This document shows, piece after piece, positions 28,181-35,750 of a stretch of 44,064 bases of DNA. The notes beneath the pieces are model-generated. The model had not been told where the DNA came from, ran no database searches, and saw nothing but the letters and a program-made list of their open reading frames with translations. This DNA comes from Flavobacteriales bacterium. GTDB taxonomy: Bacteria > Bacteroidota > Bacteroidia > Flavobacteriales_D > Crocinitomicaceae. The stretch covers positions 1-44,064 of the forward strand of contig CANCQX010000008.1 in the NCBI GenBank assembly GCA_947380375.1, in the 5' to 3' direction. Within the stretch, counting starts at the first letter, position 1. Every line of letters starts with the position of its first letter. Both the position numbers and the translations under genes were made by a program.

Positions 28181-29104
28181 ATGAAAAATAAATTTAACAC
28201 ATTTACCAAAGGATTTGACTATTTAGAAACCAACGAAAAAGAGCCGTTAGACTTAATTAGAAATCCAAAATATAGAAGAAAGGATTTAGAAATCGAAGCT
28301 AGAACACTCAATCATTGGGATAAAATGGATTTACTATTAAACAAAAATGTAACTGGAGCTTGGTATACATTTAGTCTATCCGAATCTTTTTGGTTGAAAA
28401 TTATACAGAAACTAAGAGCATATAATCTTCCACTCGAAATCATTAAACAATTAAAAGATTATCTAAACAGCAATTCTACTGTTGAAGAGAATACAAAAAT
28501 TGATGATGATTTAGCTGAGTTCTTTTTATCAAAAGATGCATCATTAACACGTAAAGAATTTGAAAAATATTTTAAATCTGAAGAATTTCTTGATTTTTTT
28601 CAAAAATTAAAACCTACTTATCTAGAGAACATACTTCTCGATTTAATCGTCACAAGATCAGACCAAAGAATTCTTATTAATGAATTTGGGGAAGTCAATT
28701 TCTACAAAGCAGATAATATTCTGGATTTGGAAAATCAAAAAAAATTGAATGAATTTTTAGGTAAAACACACTTAAACATATCTTTATATGAAATCATCAA
28801 AGAGTTGGTAAAAGATCTTGGAGAAGAAGAATGTTCGGAATATCACAATATCTTATCTAAAGACGAAGCGATGGTTCTTAAACTTTTGAAGCAAGAGGAT
28901 ATTTCAAAAGTGGAAATTACATTTAATGACAAAACTAAAAAAGCGGAATCCATTAAAATCACTAAAACAAATAGTGTTTCCAATTTAAGTAAAGTTCAAG
29001 ATTTAATTCTAAGAAATGGCTATCAAGATATTTCAATTAAAACTCAAAAAGGAAAAGTTGTGCATTGTACAAATACAACCAAATATAAACTCGATACCGA
29101 ATAA
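28181..29104 (+). CDS. MerR-like DNA-binding protein of the integration cassette
   Basis: Residues ~40-100 read like a MerR-type winged helix: LNHWDKMDLL, then YTFSLSESFWLKIIQKLRAYNLPLEIIKQLKDYL (two pieces, each matching the W-x-x-x-GLL and L-x-x-I-x-x-LR-x-x-G-x-SL-x-x-I patterns of that fold). Residues 100-230 are helical, and the last ~75 residues form a separate alpha/beta domain (SKVEITFNDKTKKAESIKI). It lies 200 nt before the recombinase in the same direction, with two micro-ORFs between. MerR-like winged helices are used by excisionases and recombination directionality factors as well as by regulators, so it may control integration or excision. That role is inference. Confidence 0.65.
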   Translation: MKNKFNTFTKGFDYLETNEKEPLDLIRNPKYRRKDLEIEARTLNHWDKMDLLLNKNVTGAWYTFSLSESFWLKIIQKLRAYNLPLEIIKQLKDYLNSNSTVEENTKIDDDLAEFFLSKDASLTRKEFEKYFKSEEFLDFFQKLKPTYLENILLDLIVTRSDQRILINEFGEVNFYKADNILDLENQKKLNEFLGKTHLNISLYEIIKELVKDLGEEECSEYHNILSKDEAMVLKLLKQEDISKVEITFNDKTKKAESIKITKTNSVSNLSKVQDLILRNGYQDISIKTQKGKVVHCTNTTKYKLDTE

Positions 29105-29114
29105 ACCGGATCAA

Positions 29115-29189
29115 ATGAAAACAAGCAAAAATTACCCAATAGAGGAGTTTGTGCACATCCATAATGAAGGATGGAACAAAAAATTATAG
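29115..29189 (+). CDS. Possible 24-residue micro-ORF
   Basis: ATG at 29115 opens a 24-codon frame (MKTSKNYPIEEFVHIHNEGW then NKKL) that starts 10 nt after the MerR-like gene and overlaps the next small frame by 19 nt. The chain of overlapping short frames up to the recombinase suggests translational coupling, but a frame this short can occur by chance. Confidence 0.3.
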   Translation: MKTSKNYPIEEFVHIHNEGWNKKL

Positions 29190-29332
29190 AAAAGAAAAAA
29201 CTAATTATTGAAAAACTAAGTAAATTAAAAAACATTTCATTTAAGCAAGCTAAACAACTATTTGAAACATTAGAAAATTATTGCGAACTTATAATTAATT
29301 ACACCTTGAAAAATAGAGATGAGCGAGAATAA
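29171..29332 (+). CDS. 53-residue helical protein overlapping the recombinase start
   Basis: ATG at 29171 gives MEQKIIEKKKLIIEKLSKLK followed by a second predicted helix, ending in NRDERE before TAA at 29330-29332. The product is charged, leucine/lysine-rich and likely forms a helical hairpin or coiled coil. The frame overlaps the first 14 nt of the recombinase gene, so recombinase translation is probably coupled to it. Small basic proteins in this position can be directionality factors of large serine recombinases; not recognised as a known one. Confidence 0.6.
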   Translation: MEQKIIEKKKLIIEKLSKLKNISFKQAKQLFETLENYCELIINYTLKNRDERE

Positions 29333-30935
29333 AAAAGCATTTGAAAAACTATTTGGTATAAAAGTAAAAAAGAATAACCGCAATAAAGCGATTATTTACA
29401 CACGCGTATCTACAAAAGAGCAAGCAGATAATAATACAAGTTTATCTACTCAAAAGAAATTTTGTGAAGAATATGCCGTGAAAAATGGCTTTGAAATTGC
29501 CGAATATTTTGGAGGAACTTACGAATCTGCTAAAACAGATGAACGAAAGGAATTTCAACGAATGATAAAATATGCTCGTCAAAATTTAACTATCGGTTAT
29601 ATATTAATTTATTCATACGATAGATTCTCAAGATCAGGAGCAAATGCATCCTATATCGCCGATGAATTAAAAAAACAAGGAATTGCCTTAATTGCCGTAA
29701 CTCAGAAAGTGGATACTTCCAATGCAGGAGGTATTATGCAACAAGATTTCTTTTTCTTATTGAGTCGCTTCGATAACGAAATGCGAAGGGATAAAACTAA
29801 AACAGGAATGATGGAACTCTTGCGCAAAGGTCATTGGTTATGGACACCACCAAGAGGTTATGAAAACACAAATAAATTTCATCGAGCTGTAGATTGGAAT
29901 ATTATAATAAATGAAGAAGGTAAATTATTACGAGAAGCTTTTCAGTGGAGAGCTAAAAATACATATAGTTCAGCAGAAATAGTTCGCAAATTGAATCTTC
30001 TCGGAATGCAAATGAATGAGAGAAGATTGTCTGAAATTTTCAAAAATCCTTTTTATTGTGGAGTATTAATATCTAAAATGTTACCAGATGAAATAATTTT
30101 AGGGAAACACGAACCTATTGTTTCACAAGAAGATTTCATAAAGATTAACACGCCTGAAAGTAAAATAGTCAGTAAAACCTACGAAACAATGTCGGATGAT
30201 TTACCATTAAAGAAATCGCTTTGCTGTTCTGAATGTGGTCATTTAATGACAGGATTTTTTGTTAAAGCAAAAGGTTTATATTACTATAAATGTCAAAAAA
30301 AATGTACGGGAGTAAATGTAAGTGCGAACAAAATCCACGAATCCTTTCAAAACTTATTGGATGAACACCAATTAAATATAGAAGGTTTAGAATTGGATTT
30401 ATTACCTGAAATAATGGAAATGAAATTCATTGAGTTATCAAAAACAGATTCAAACGAAATAGCAGCAACGAAAACCAAATTAACACAATCAAAAAAAGAA
30501 TTAGATACCATAGAAGAAAGATATGCTATTGGAAAAATTGACACCCAAATTTACACAAAATTCAGTGAAAAATATAAAGCAGAAATTGTGGAATTGGAGG
30601 AAAAACTGACCAACCCCAACCTTACGAGTTCTAACCTTGAAAAATGCATTAAAAACGGGATTAAAATAGCTAAAAACATCAGTAAAATATGGGCTTCCGG
30701 AGATTTGTTCGATAAACACAAATTACAACATCTTTTATTTCCTGATGGATTCACTTATGACAAACAAAACAAGCGAGTTCTAACTTTCAGAACCAACATT
30801 TTATTCGAGTTAACTCGCTCAATTTCAGATATTTTAGCGGAAATAAAAAACGGAGATTCAATCAAAATTGATCAAATCTCCGCTTTAGTGACCGCGACAG
30901 GATTCAAACCTGTAACCCTCAGAGCCGAAATCTGA
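29319..30935 (+). CDS. Large serine recombinase (integrase of the island)
   Basis: The 538-residue protein has a resolvase catalytic domain (IYTRVSTKEQ with nucleophile S31; YDRFSR near 99-104), a recombinase domain (~170-270), a zinc ribbon (CSECG near 302 and CQKKC near 324) and a coiled-coil segment (~370-440), the standard order for phage-type large serine integrases. These enzymes join short attP and attB sites through a phosphoserine intermediate. The C-terminal residues (LVTATGFKPVTLRAEI) are encoded by the antisense of a tRNA-Arg gene, with the TGA stop at 30933-30935 in the anticodon arm. The last segment also holds the tRNA's terminator hairpin. This places the attachment site at the gene's own 3' end and identifies the gene as the integrase of the DNA to its left. 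Confidence 0.93.
   Translation: MSENKKAFEKLFGIKVKKNNRNKAIIYTRVSTKEQADNNTSLSTQKKFCEEYAVKNGFEIAEYFGGTYESAKTDERKEFQRMIKYARQNLTIGYILIYSYDRFSRSGANASYIADELKKQGIALIAVTQKVDTSNAGGIMQQDFFFLLSRFDNEMRRDKTKTGMMELLRKGHWLWTPPRGYENTNKFHRAVDWNIIINEEGKLLREAFQWRAKNTYSSAEIVRKLNLLGMQMNERRLSEIFKNPFYCGVLISKMLPDEIILGKHEPIVSQEDFIKINTPESKIVSKTYETMSDDLPLKKSLCCSECGHLMTGFFVKAKGLYYYKCQKKCTGVNVSANKIHESFQNLLDEHQLNIEGLELDLLPEIMEMKFIELSKTDSNEIAATKTKLTQSKKELDTIEERYAIGKIDTQIYTKFSEKYKAEIVELEEKLTNPNLTSSNLEKCIKNGIKIAKNISKIWASGDLFDKHKLQHLLFPDGFTYDKQNKRVLTFRTNILFELTRSISDILAEIKNGDSIKIDQISALVTATGFKPVTLRAEI
30841..30882 (-). terminator. Rho-independent terminator of tRNA-Arg, inside the recombinase gene
   Basis: On the minus strand an 8-bp stem (CGGAGATT at 30882-30875 pairing with AATCTCCG at 30858-30851), extended by an inner TCAAT/ATTGA pairing, is followed by a T-rich run (TTTTTTATTT). 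It starts 6 nt after the tRNA-Arg 3' end, the expected place for its terminator. Confidence 0.7.
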
Positions 30936-30962
30936 TGCGCTATTCAATTGCGCCACGCAGCC
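30889..30962 (-). tRNA. tRNA-Arg (anticodon TCG)
   Basis: The 74-nt gene folds into a complete cloverleaf read on the minus strand: acceptor GGCTGCG/CGCGGTC, D stem GCGC/GCGC, anticodon stem TCAGA/TCTGA with loop TTTCGGC, T stem ACAGG/CCTGT with loop TTTGAAT, discriminator A; CCA is not encoded. Loop position 34-36 is TCG, reading CGA Arg codons. The acceptor stem has two G-U wobbles (pairs 2-71 and 4-69). The 3' 47 nt overlap the recombinase coding region on the other strand, so this is the integration target. Confidence 0.93.
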
Positions 30963-31032
30963 TTTTGATGTGTACTCCTTTGACAAATGTAACCACTGAA
31001 GTACAATTCACCAAACCGAAATCTCTTTTTTG

Positions 31033-31063
31033 TTGTTAATTATTCTTATTTCAAATAATTTTG
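31033..31063 (+). promoter_or_regulatory. Candidate Bacteroidota promoter for porZ
   Basis: TTG at 31033-31035, 20 nt spacing, then TAATTTTG at 31056-31063 matches the -33/-7 consensus (TTG...TAnnTTTG) of the Bacteroidota housekeeping sigma factor. It lies 35 nt before the porZ ATG. Confidence 0.55.
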
Positions 31064-31098
31064 GTGTTAATTCGTTGTAACTTGCAAACAAAAAATCA

Positions 31099-33432
31099 AT
31101 GAGAATTCTTTTTGCCCTTTTTTTAACCTTCAATCTTAGTGCTCAAATTGGTACGGGGCAATGGCGGTTGCATGTTTCTAATAATAATGCAATTGATGTT
31201 GTTGTTGGAAATAATAGTGTTTATACGGCATTTGGTGATGGTTTGATGGAATATGATATTTCAACGAATGAGACTAGTTTATGGACAGATGTCAATTTTT
31301 TGTCAGATGTGTCTTTGACTTGTTTGGAATACGAAAAAACAAACAATTCACTCTATATAGGCTATGAAAATGGGAATATTGATCTTATAAAAAATAATAC
31401 AGTTATCAATGTTCCTGCAATTCGTTTAGCTCAAATTATGGGTAGTAAAAGAATCAATAAAATCGTTTCATTTCAGAATTTTATCTATTTTGCTACTGGT
31501 TTTTCAATTATTAAATTTGACCCTGTTAAAATTGAAGTTCGAGATACATATTATCCCACAAATGGAAGCGCTCCAATTTTAGATGTAGCTTTTAGAAATG
31601 ACTCAATTTTTGCTCTTACATCTACTAAAATGCTTCGTGGTCTTTTAAAAAATCCTGCATTAGCTGATTCAGCCCAATGGAAAATCGATTTACGTGTACC
31701 AATAAATACTTCAGTAAACACATACAAAGAAATTGAAGTCATTGATAACCAATTGTTTTTATTATTAAATGTGCCTGATTACGGAAAAGATTCTGTTTAC
31801 AATGTTACAAATAATGGTCTTAAATTGGTGATAGATAAATCGAAAAATTTTGAAATAAATTCAATTGAAAACCTAGACAATAAGTTAGCAGTAAATATTG
31901 ATGCGGGTATTTACATTTACAATTCCGATTATTCTATTTCTTCCATTCTTGGGATAGCAGGAGTTTCTGTTAATAATTCATGTTCAAACGATGGTGTAGT
32001 TTGGGTAGCTGATAAGTTTAATGGTTTAGTAAAATATGCTAACGGATACGGGGAACGAATTGATTTTCAAGGCCCTCCAAAAAATCAGTTTTATAGTTTA
32101 GATTGTAATAATGGGAAGTTAGTAGTTGCAGGAGGTGGGTTAGATGGCCACGGAATGACTTGGAATTCAGCAGGAGTTTACACTTTTCAAGATGAACGAT
32201 GGAAGTTAACAGATAAATACAATACGCCACTTTTGAACGAAAAAAATATTTGGGATTATCTTTCTGTGTCTGTTAATCCAACGGATAATACGAAAACTGC
32301 AATCGGAACATTTTCTGAAATACCACTATCAATTATTGAAAATGAGTCTTCCCAAATACAACTATCAATTGTTGAAAACAATTCTAAAGTCATAGAAATG
32401 TTTACCCTTGAAAATTCTCCTTTAGAAAAGACTATTTGGAATACTTACGCAATGGTTACAGATGTAAAATACGATGAGACTGGAAATTTATGGGTTGCAA
32501 ATAGTTTCTGTTCGCACCCACTAAAAGTCTATACAAAAGATAAAAAATGGCAAACTTTCGAATTAGGAAGTTCAACTTTAAATAAATCTATATCACAAAT
32601 TGCAATTGATTACAATGGTAATAAATGGTTAGCTGTTCCTTCTGTTGGAATAGTAGCATTAAATGATAATAAAACGGTTGAGAATCTTGGCGACGATAAA
32701 TTTAAAATTATTAATTCTGGAGAAACAACTGGAGCATTACCTTCTAATGAAATAAATGCTTTAGCAGTAGATTTTAACAATGAAATTTGGATTGGAACTG
32801 ATAATGGGTTTGCTATTTTATATAATTCTGCTAATGTATTTGATGCAGCAACAGGCAGTTACAATGCGCAACGAATTAAATTAAAATTTGAAGGTGAAAA
32901 TGAATACTTATTAGGGAAAACAAATATTACGGATATTGAAGTAGATGGAGGAAATAGAAAATGGTTTGGAACTGCAAATGCAGGTATCTTTTTACTTTCT
33001 GCAGATGGAACAGAAATAATTCAAAATTTCACAACTGATAATTCACCTTTAATCTCAAATACTATTGTTGATATGGTATTTGATCAAAGAACGGGTGAAT
33101 TATTTATAGTAACTGATAAAGGTTTAATTTCTTATCGATCAGATGCTTCATTTGAAGACCCTGAATATTCCAACGTAAAAGTATTTCCTAATCCTGCGAA
33201 ACCTGATTTTTCAGGACCTATTACAATTCAAGGAATTAAATACGATTCAGACATTCACGTAACAGATGTTGCTGGAAATTTGGTTTACAAAACAACTTCA
33301 AATGGTGGTACAGCAACTTGGAATGGTAAAACATTAGAGGGAGAAAGAGTTAAAGCTGGTGTTTATTTATTTTGGACGGCTCCCAATGAGGGAAAAGGGA
33401 GAAAGGTTGGGAAAGTAGCGGTGGTTAATTGA
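31099..33432 (+). CDS. porZ: Type IX secretion system component PorZ-like, beta-propeller protein
   Basis: The 777-residue protein starts with a short signal peptide (MRILFALFLTFNLSAQ) and contains repeated propeller blades of the 'two-component regulator propeller' kind (NLWVANS, NKWLAVPSVG, EIWIGTDNGFA, RKWFGTANAG). It ends in a C-terminal sorting domain (VKVFPNPAKPDFSG ... GVYLFWTAPNEG). Length and arrangement fit PorZ, the surface component of the T9SS attachment complex, and porZ next to recO is an arrangement I know from Bacteroidota. It is the first chromosomal gene beyond the island. A general secreted propeller protein is the alternative. Confidence 0.8.
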   Translation: MRILFALFLTFNLSAQIGTGQWRLHVSNNNAIDVVVGNNSVYTAFGDGLMEYDISTNETSLWTDVNFLSDVSLTCLEYEKTNNSLYIGYENGNIDLIKNNTVINVPAIRLAQIMGSKRINKIVSFQNFIYFATGFSIIKFDPVKIEVRDTYYPTNGSAPILDVAFRNDSIFALTSTKMLRGLLKNPALADSAQWKIDLRVPINTSVNTYKEIEVIDNQLFLLLNVPDYGKDSVYNVTNNGLKLVIDKSKNFEINSIENLDNKLAVNIDAGIYIYNSDYSISSILGIAGVSVNNSCSNDGVVWVADKFNGLVKYANGYGERIDFQGPPKNQFYSLDCNNGKLVVAGGGLDGHGMTWNSAGVYTFQDERWKLTDKYNTPLLNEKNIWDYLSVSVNPTDNTKTAIGTFSEIPLSIIENESSQIQLSIVENNSKVIEMFTLENSPLEKTIWNTYAMVTDVKYDETGNLWVANSFCSHPLKVYTKDKKWQTFELGSSTLNKSISQIAIDYNGNKWLAVPSVGIVALNDNKTVENLGDDKFKIINSGETTGALPSNEINALAVDFNNEIWIGTDNGFAILYNSANVFDAATGSYNAQRIKLKFEGENEYLLGKTNITDIEVDGGNRKWFGTANAGIFLLSADGTEIIQNFTTDNSPLISNTIVDMVFDQRTGELFIVTDKGLISYRSDASFEDPEYSNVKVFPNPAKPDFSGPITIQGIKYDSDIHVTDVAGNLVYKTTSNGGTATWNGKTLEGERVKAGVYLFWTAPNEGKGRKVGKVAVVN

Positions 33433-33475
33433 GGTTAAGGTTAAGGTAATATTGAGGTTGAGATTGAGATTAGAT
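33430..33475. repeat. Degenerate 6-bp tandem repeats
   Basis: The gap between porZ and recO contains runs of related hexamers: GGTTAA twice with a GGTAAT variant, then GAGGTT and two copies of GAGATT. It is a small low-complexity repeat, likely to vary in number between strains; no function is visible. Confidence 0.6.
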
Positions 33476-33487
33476 AATGTTTAGTGG

Positions 33488-34192
33488 ATGAAAAATACGG
33501 ATAAAGCTATTTTATTGAATCGTATTTCTTACAGTGAAAGCAGTTTGATTATAACCTTCTACACGTTTGAAAATGGAATTCAAAAATTTATTTTTCAAGG
33601 GGGGAAGAAAAAAGCGCATCAACTTTTTCCGCTAGCAATTTCCGAAATCACCTATTACAAACGTCCTGATAGTGATTTAGGAAAACTTACTTCCTCTGAA
33701 AGCAAACAGATTTTAAATGAACTGCCTTTCCACCCGATTAAATCAACTATCGCTTTTTTTATTGCTGATGTTTTATTGAAGTGCTTAAAAACGGAGGAAG
33801 GTGAAAATGTTCTTTTTGAATTTTTAGAGTCAGAAATTGTAAAATTAGACAAAGCTACAGATCTTACTTATTTTCCACTCTTATTTTTGTTCTCTTTTTC
33901 TCAGTACTTAGGGATAAATCCAAACAAAGAAACCGAAAAATGTTTCTATTTCAATGTCATGGAAGGTATTTTGGGAAATTCAAAACCTATTGGAGACATT
34001 TATTATGAAGGAGATGCTGTTCAACTTATTGCAGAAATAATTGATGGAAAAGAAACTTCAAACTCTCTTCATAGCTCAAAAAAAACGCGAGATGAAGCTC
34101 TTCAAATTTTTATTCATTACTACCAACTTCATATACCTCAATTTAAGGAACTAAAAACGTTAGACGTGATTCGCGAAATCTTGTATAGTTAG
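33488..34192 (+). CDS. recO: DNA repair protein RecO
   Basis: The 234-residue product begins with the RecO OB-fold pattern (KAILLNRISYSESSLIITFY, then ENGIQKFIFQGGKKKA) followed by the helical C-terminal domain (PHP-like block PFHPIKSTIAFFIADVLL). It has the normal length for Bacteroidota RecO, where the zinc cysteines of other phyla are often missing, as here. RecO works with RecR to load RecA on SSB-coated single strands in the RecF pathway. It follows porZ with a 55-nt gap and probably shares its transcript. Confidence 0.88.
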   Translation: MKNTDKAILLNRISYSESSLIITFYTFENGIQKFIFQGGKKKAHQLFPLAISEITYYKRPDSDLGKLTSSESKQILNELPFHPIKSTIAFFIADVLLKCLKTEEGENVLFEFLESEIVKLDKATDLTYFPLLFLFSFSQYLGINPNKETEKCFYFNVMEGILGNSKPIGDIYYEGDAVQLIAEIIDGKETSNSLHSSKKTRDEALQIFIHYYQLHIPQFKELKTLDVIREILYS

Positions 34193-34205
34193 GAACTCTA
34201 ACTTC

Positions 34206-35438
34206 TTAAATAATCAATCTTTCTATATGGTTATCGCCAAAAGCATACGGAATGTAAGCTAAAGAAGGTATAGCTTTTGTTAAAATAATTGGTGTTTTCT
34301 TTCCTAATGAAATTGTACCGTGCGTTTCTGATAAGCCCATTGCATAAGCAGCATTAATTGTAAGTGCATTGATTGCCTCTTCTGGTGTCATCTTCATTTT
34401 CACACATCCCAATGAAAGTACAAATTGTAAGTTTCCACTTGGGGTAGATCCTGGGTTAAAATCACTCGCCAAAGCAATTGGTAAACCTGCATCCATCATT
34501 CTTCTTGCACTTCCAAAAGGAATACTTAAAAAGTGAGAACAACTTGGTAACAAGGTCGACATTGTAACTGAACCTTTTAACGCCTCAATATCTTCATCTG
34601 TAATTTCTTCTAAATGATCTACCGAAAGAGCGCCCATTTCTACCGCTTTTTTAATTCCTCCTAGCGCCGTAAATTGATTCACATGCACTTTTGGTATTAA
34701 ATTATATTTTGCACCTGCTTCTAAAATTTCAGACATTTCATCTACTGAAAAGTAATTGTTTTCACAAAATGCATCTATGTAATCGGCCAATTTCTCCTCC
34801 CCTATTATTGGGAGCATCTCATTGATTATTAAATCAATATAACCTCTATGATTTTCTTTGTATTCTTTAGGGAAAGCATGTGCTCCTAAAAAAGTAGCCT
34901 TAATCTCAATGTCACAAGCTTCTTTCAATCGTTTTATAACACGAAGCATTTTTATTTCCGCTTCAACTGTTAAACCGTATCCTGATTTTATTTCTAAAGC
35001 TCCTGTTCCATAGCTTTTCAAAAGTTCAATTCTTTGTTTTGCTTGTTCAAACAATTCATCTTCAGACATTTCTCTTAAACGTCCTGCTGAATTTAAAATT
35101 CCTCCTCCACGAAGTGCAATTTCTTCGTAGGTCAAACCATGAATTCGATCTACAAATTCTTCTTCACGACTTTTAGCAAAAACAGTATGTGTATGCGAAT
35201 CACAAAAAGCAGGAAGAACATATTTTCCTTCCGCATCAATAATTTCAAGATTTCGCCAATCAGCTATACCTCCCCATTCTTCCATTGAACCATATTCTAC
35301 TACAATTCCATCTTCCAATGCTAGGAAAGCATTTTGGATAATCGGCAAATTCGCCATTTCTTTTCCACTAATCATTGCAGGAAAATTTTCACCTGCCTGA
35401 ACTAGTCCTTTGATATTTTTAATCAGTATTTTACCCAT
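34206..35438 (-). CDS. hutI: Imidazolonepropionase
   Basis: The 410-residue amidohydrolase has the metal-binding motif PAFCDSHTHTVFAKSREEEF near residues 75-95, the substrate region GGGILNSAGRLREMS, a second His block (GAHAFPKEY; KVHVNQFTALGG) and the catalytic VDHLEE and ASDFNPGS motifs. This full set is typical of HutI (EC 3.5.2.7), the third enzyme of histidine degradation, which hydrolyses 4-imidazolone-5-propanoate to N-formimino-glutamate. It is a cytoplasmic enzyme of normal length. No other hut genes are adjacent, so the pathway is scattered in this genome. It is convergent with recO, 13 nt apart. Confidence 0.93.
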   Translation of the reverse strand: MGKILIKNIKGLVQAGENFPAMISGKEMANLPIIQNAFLALEDGIVVEYGSMEEWGGIADWRNLEIIDAEGKYVLPAFCDSHTHTVFAKSREEEFVDRIHGLTYEEIALRGGGILNSAGRLREMSEDELFEQAKQRIELLKSYGTGALEIKSGYGLTVEAEIKMLRVIKRLKEACDIEIKATFLGAHAFPKEYKENHRGYIDLIINEMLPIIGEEKLADYIDAFCENNYFSVDEMSEILEAGAKYNLIPKVHVNQFTALGGIKKAVEMGALSVDHLEEITDEDIEALKGSVTMSTLLPSCSHFLSIPFGSARRMMDAGLPIALASDFNPGSTPSGNLQFVLSLGCVKMKMTPEEAINALTINAAYAMGLSETHGTISLGKKTPIILTKAIPSLAYIPYAFGDNHIERLII

Positions 35439-35472
35439 GGTAGTACAATTTTAATAAAAATTTCACATATAC

Positions 35473-35502
35473 TTTGAAAATTCAATAAAAACGATAACTT
35501 TG
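35473..35502 (+). promoter_or_regulatory. Promoter of tRNA-Leu
   Basis: TTTG at 35473-35476, an 18-nt spacer and TAACTTTG at 35495-35502 form a textbook Bacteroidota -33/-7 promoter. It lies 39 nt before the tRNA-Leu gene. Confidence 0.65.
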
Positions 35503-35541
35503 CATCCACATTACAAAACGTCGGTAATGTATTAGTTAAAT

Positions 35542-35621
35542 GCCCAGGTGGCGGAATTGGTAGACGCGCTGGATTCAAAATCCAGTTCTTCGGAGTGCGG
35601 GTTCGATTCCCGCCCTGGGTA
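35542..35621 (+). tRNA. tRNA-Leu (anticodon CAA)
   Basis: The gene folds as a class II tRNA: acceptor GCCCAGG/CCTGGGT (with a G1-U72 wobble), D region GCGGAATTGGTAGACGC, anticodon stem CTGGA/TCCAG with loop TTCAAAA (anticodon CAA, codon TTG), an 11-nt variable arm with a short TC-TTCG-GA stem, and T arm GCGGG/CCCGC with TTCGATT. CCA is not encoded. A promoter precedes it and a terminator follows it. Confidence 0.93.
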
Positions 35622-35625
35622 CTTT

Positions 35626-35655
35626 AAGACAAGCTAAAAAGCTTGTCTTTTTTGT
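35626..35655 (+). terminator. Rho-independent terminator after tRNA-Leu
   Basis: A perfect 9-bp stem (AAGACAAGC / GCTTGTCTT) with a 6-nt TAAAAA loop is followed by a T run. It starts 5 nt after the tRNA. Confidence 0.85.
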
Positions 35656-35710
35656 TTTCACCAATTATTTAAAATAATTACCCCCATTTTTATAATTCAT
35701 TTTTTTTATT

Positions 35711-35718
35711 TAAATTTG
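35711..35718 (+). promoter_or_regulatory. Candidate -7 element for the barrel-PBP-phosphatase operon
   Basis: TAAATTTG matches TAnnTTTG and lies 32 nt before the ATG at 35751. I see no good -33 partner, so this may be a weak or activator-dependent promoter. Confidence 0.4.
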
Positions 35719-35750
35719 ATGAATATTTCCAGAAATACCTTACAATAAAT

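Larger units (their letters stand above)
1..30962. mobile_element. Integrated defence-type island, right end at tRNA-Arg (left end outside window)
   Basis: A large serine recombinase gene ends inside a tRNA-Arg gene, which is how an integrated element looks at its attachment site. Everything to its left has accessory character: helicases, a DNA methyltransferase, a reverse transcriptase and unrecognised genes. Everything to its right is ordinary chromosomal content (porZ, recO, hutI). I searched by eye for a second copy of the tRNA 3' half further left and found none, so the left boundary is either beyond base 1 or too diverged to see. That the whole left part is one element, rather than several stacked insertions, is inference. 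Confidence 0.6.

Noticed and set aside
1-30880. A second copy of the tRNA-Arg 3' half marking the left attachment site
   Set aside because: I looked for the GATTCAAACCTGTAA core in both orientations and did not find it, so no left boundary is reported.
33430-33475. CRISPR-like array
   Set aside because: The units are degenerate hexamers with no spacers; no CRISPR array or cas gene is visible anywhere in the window.
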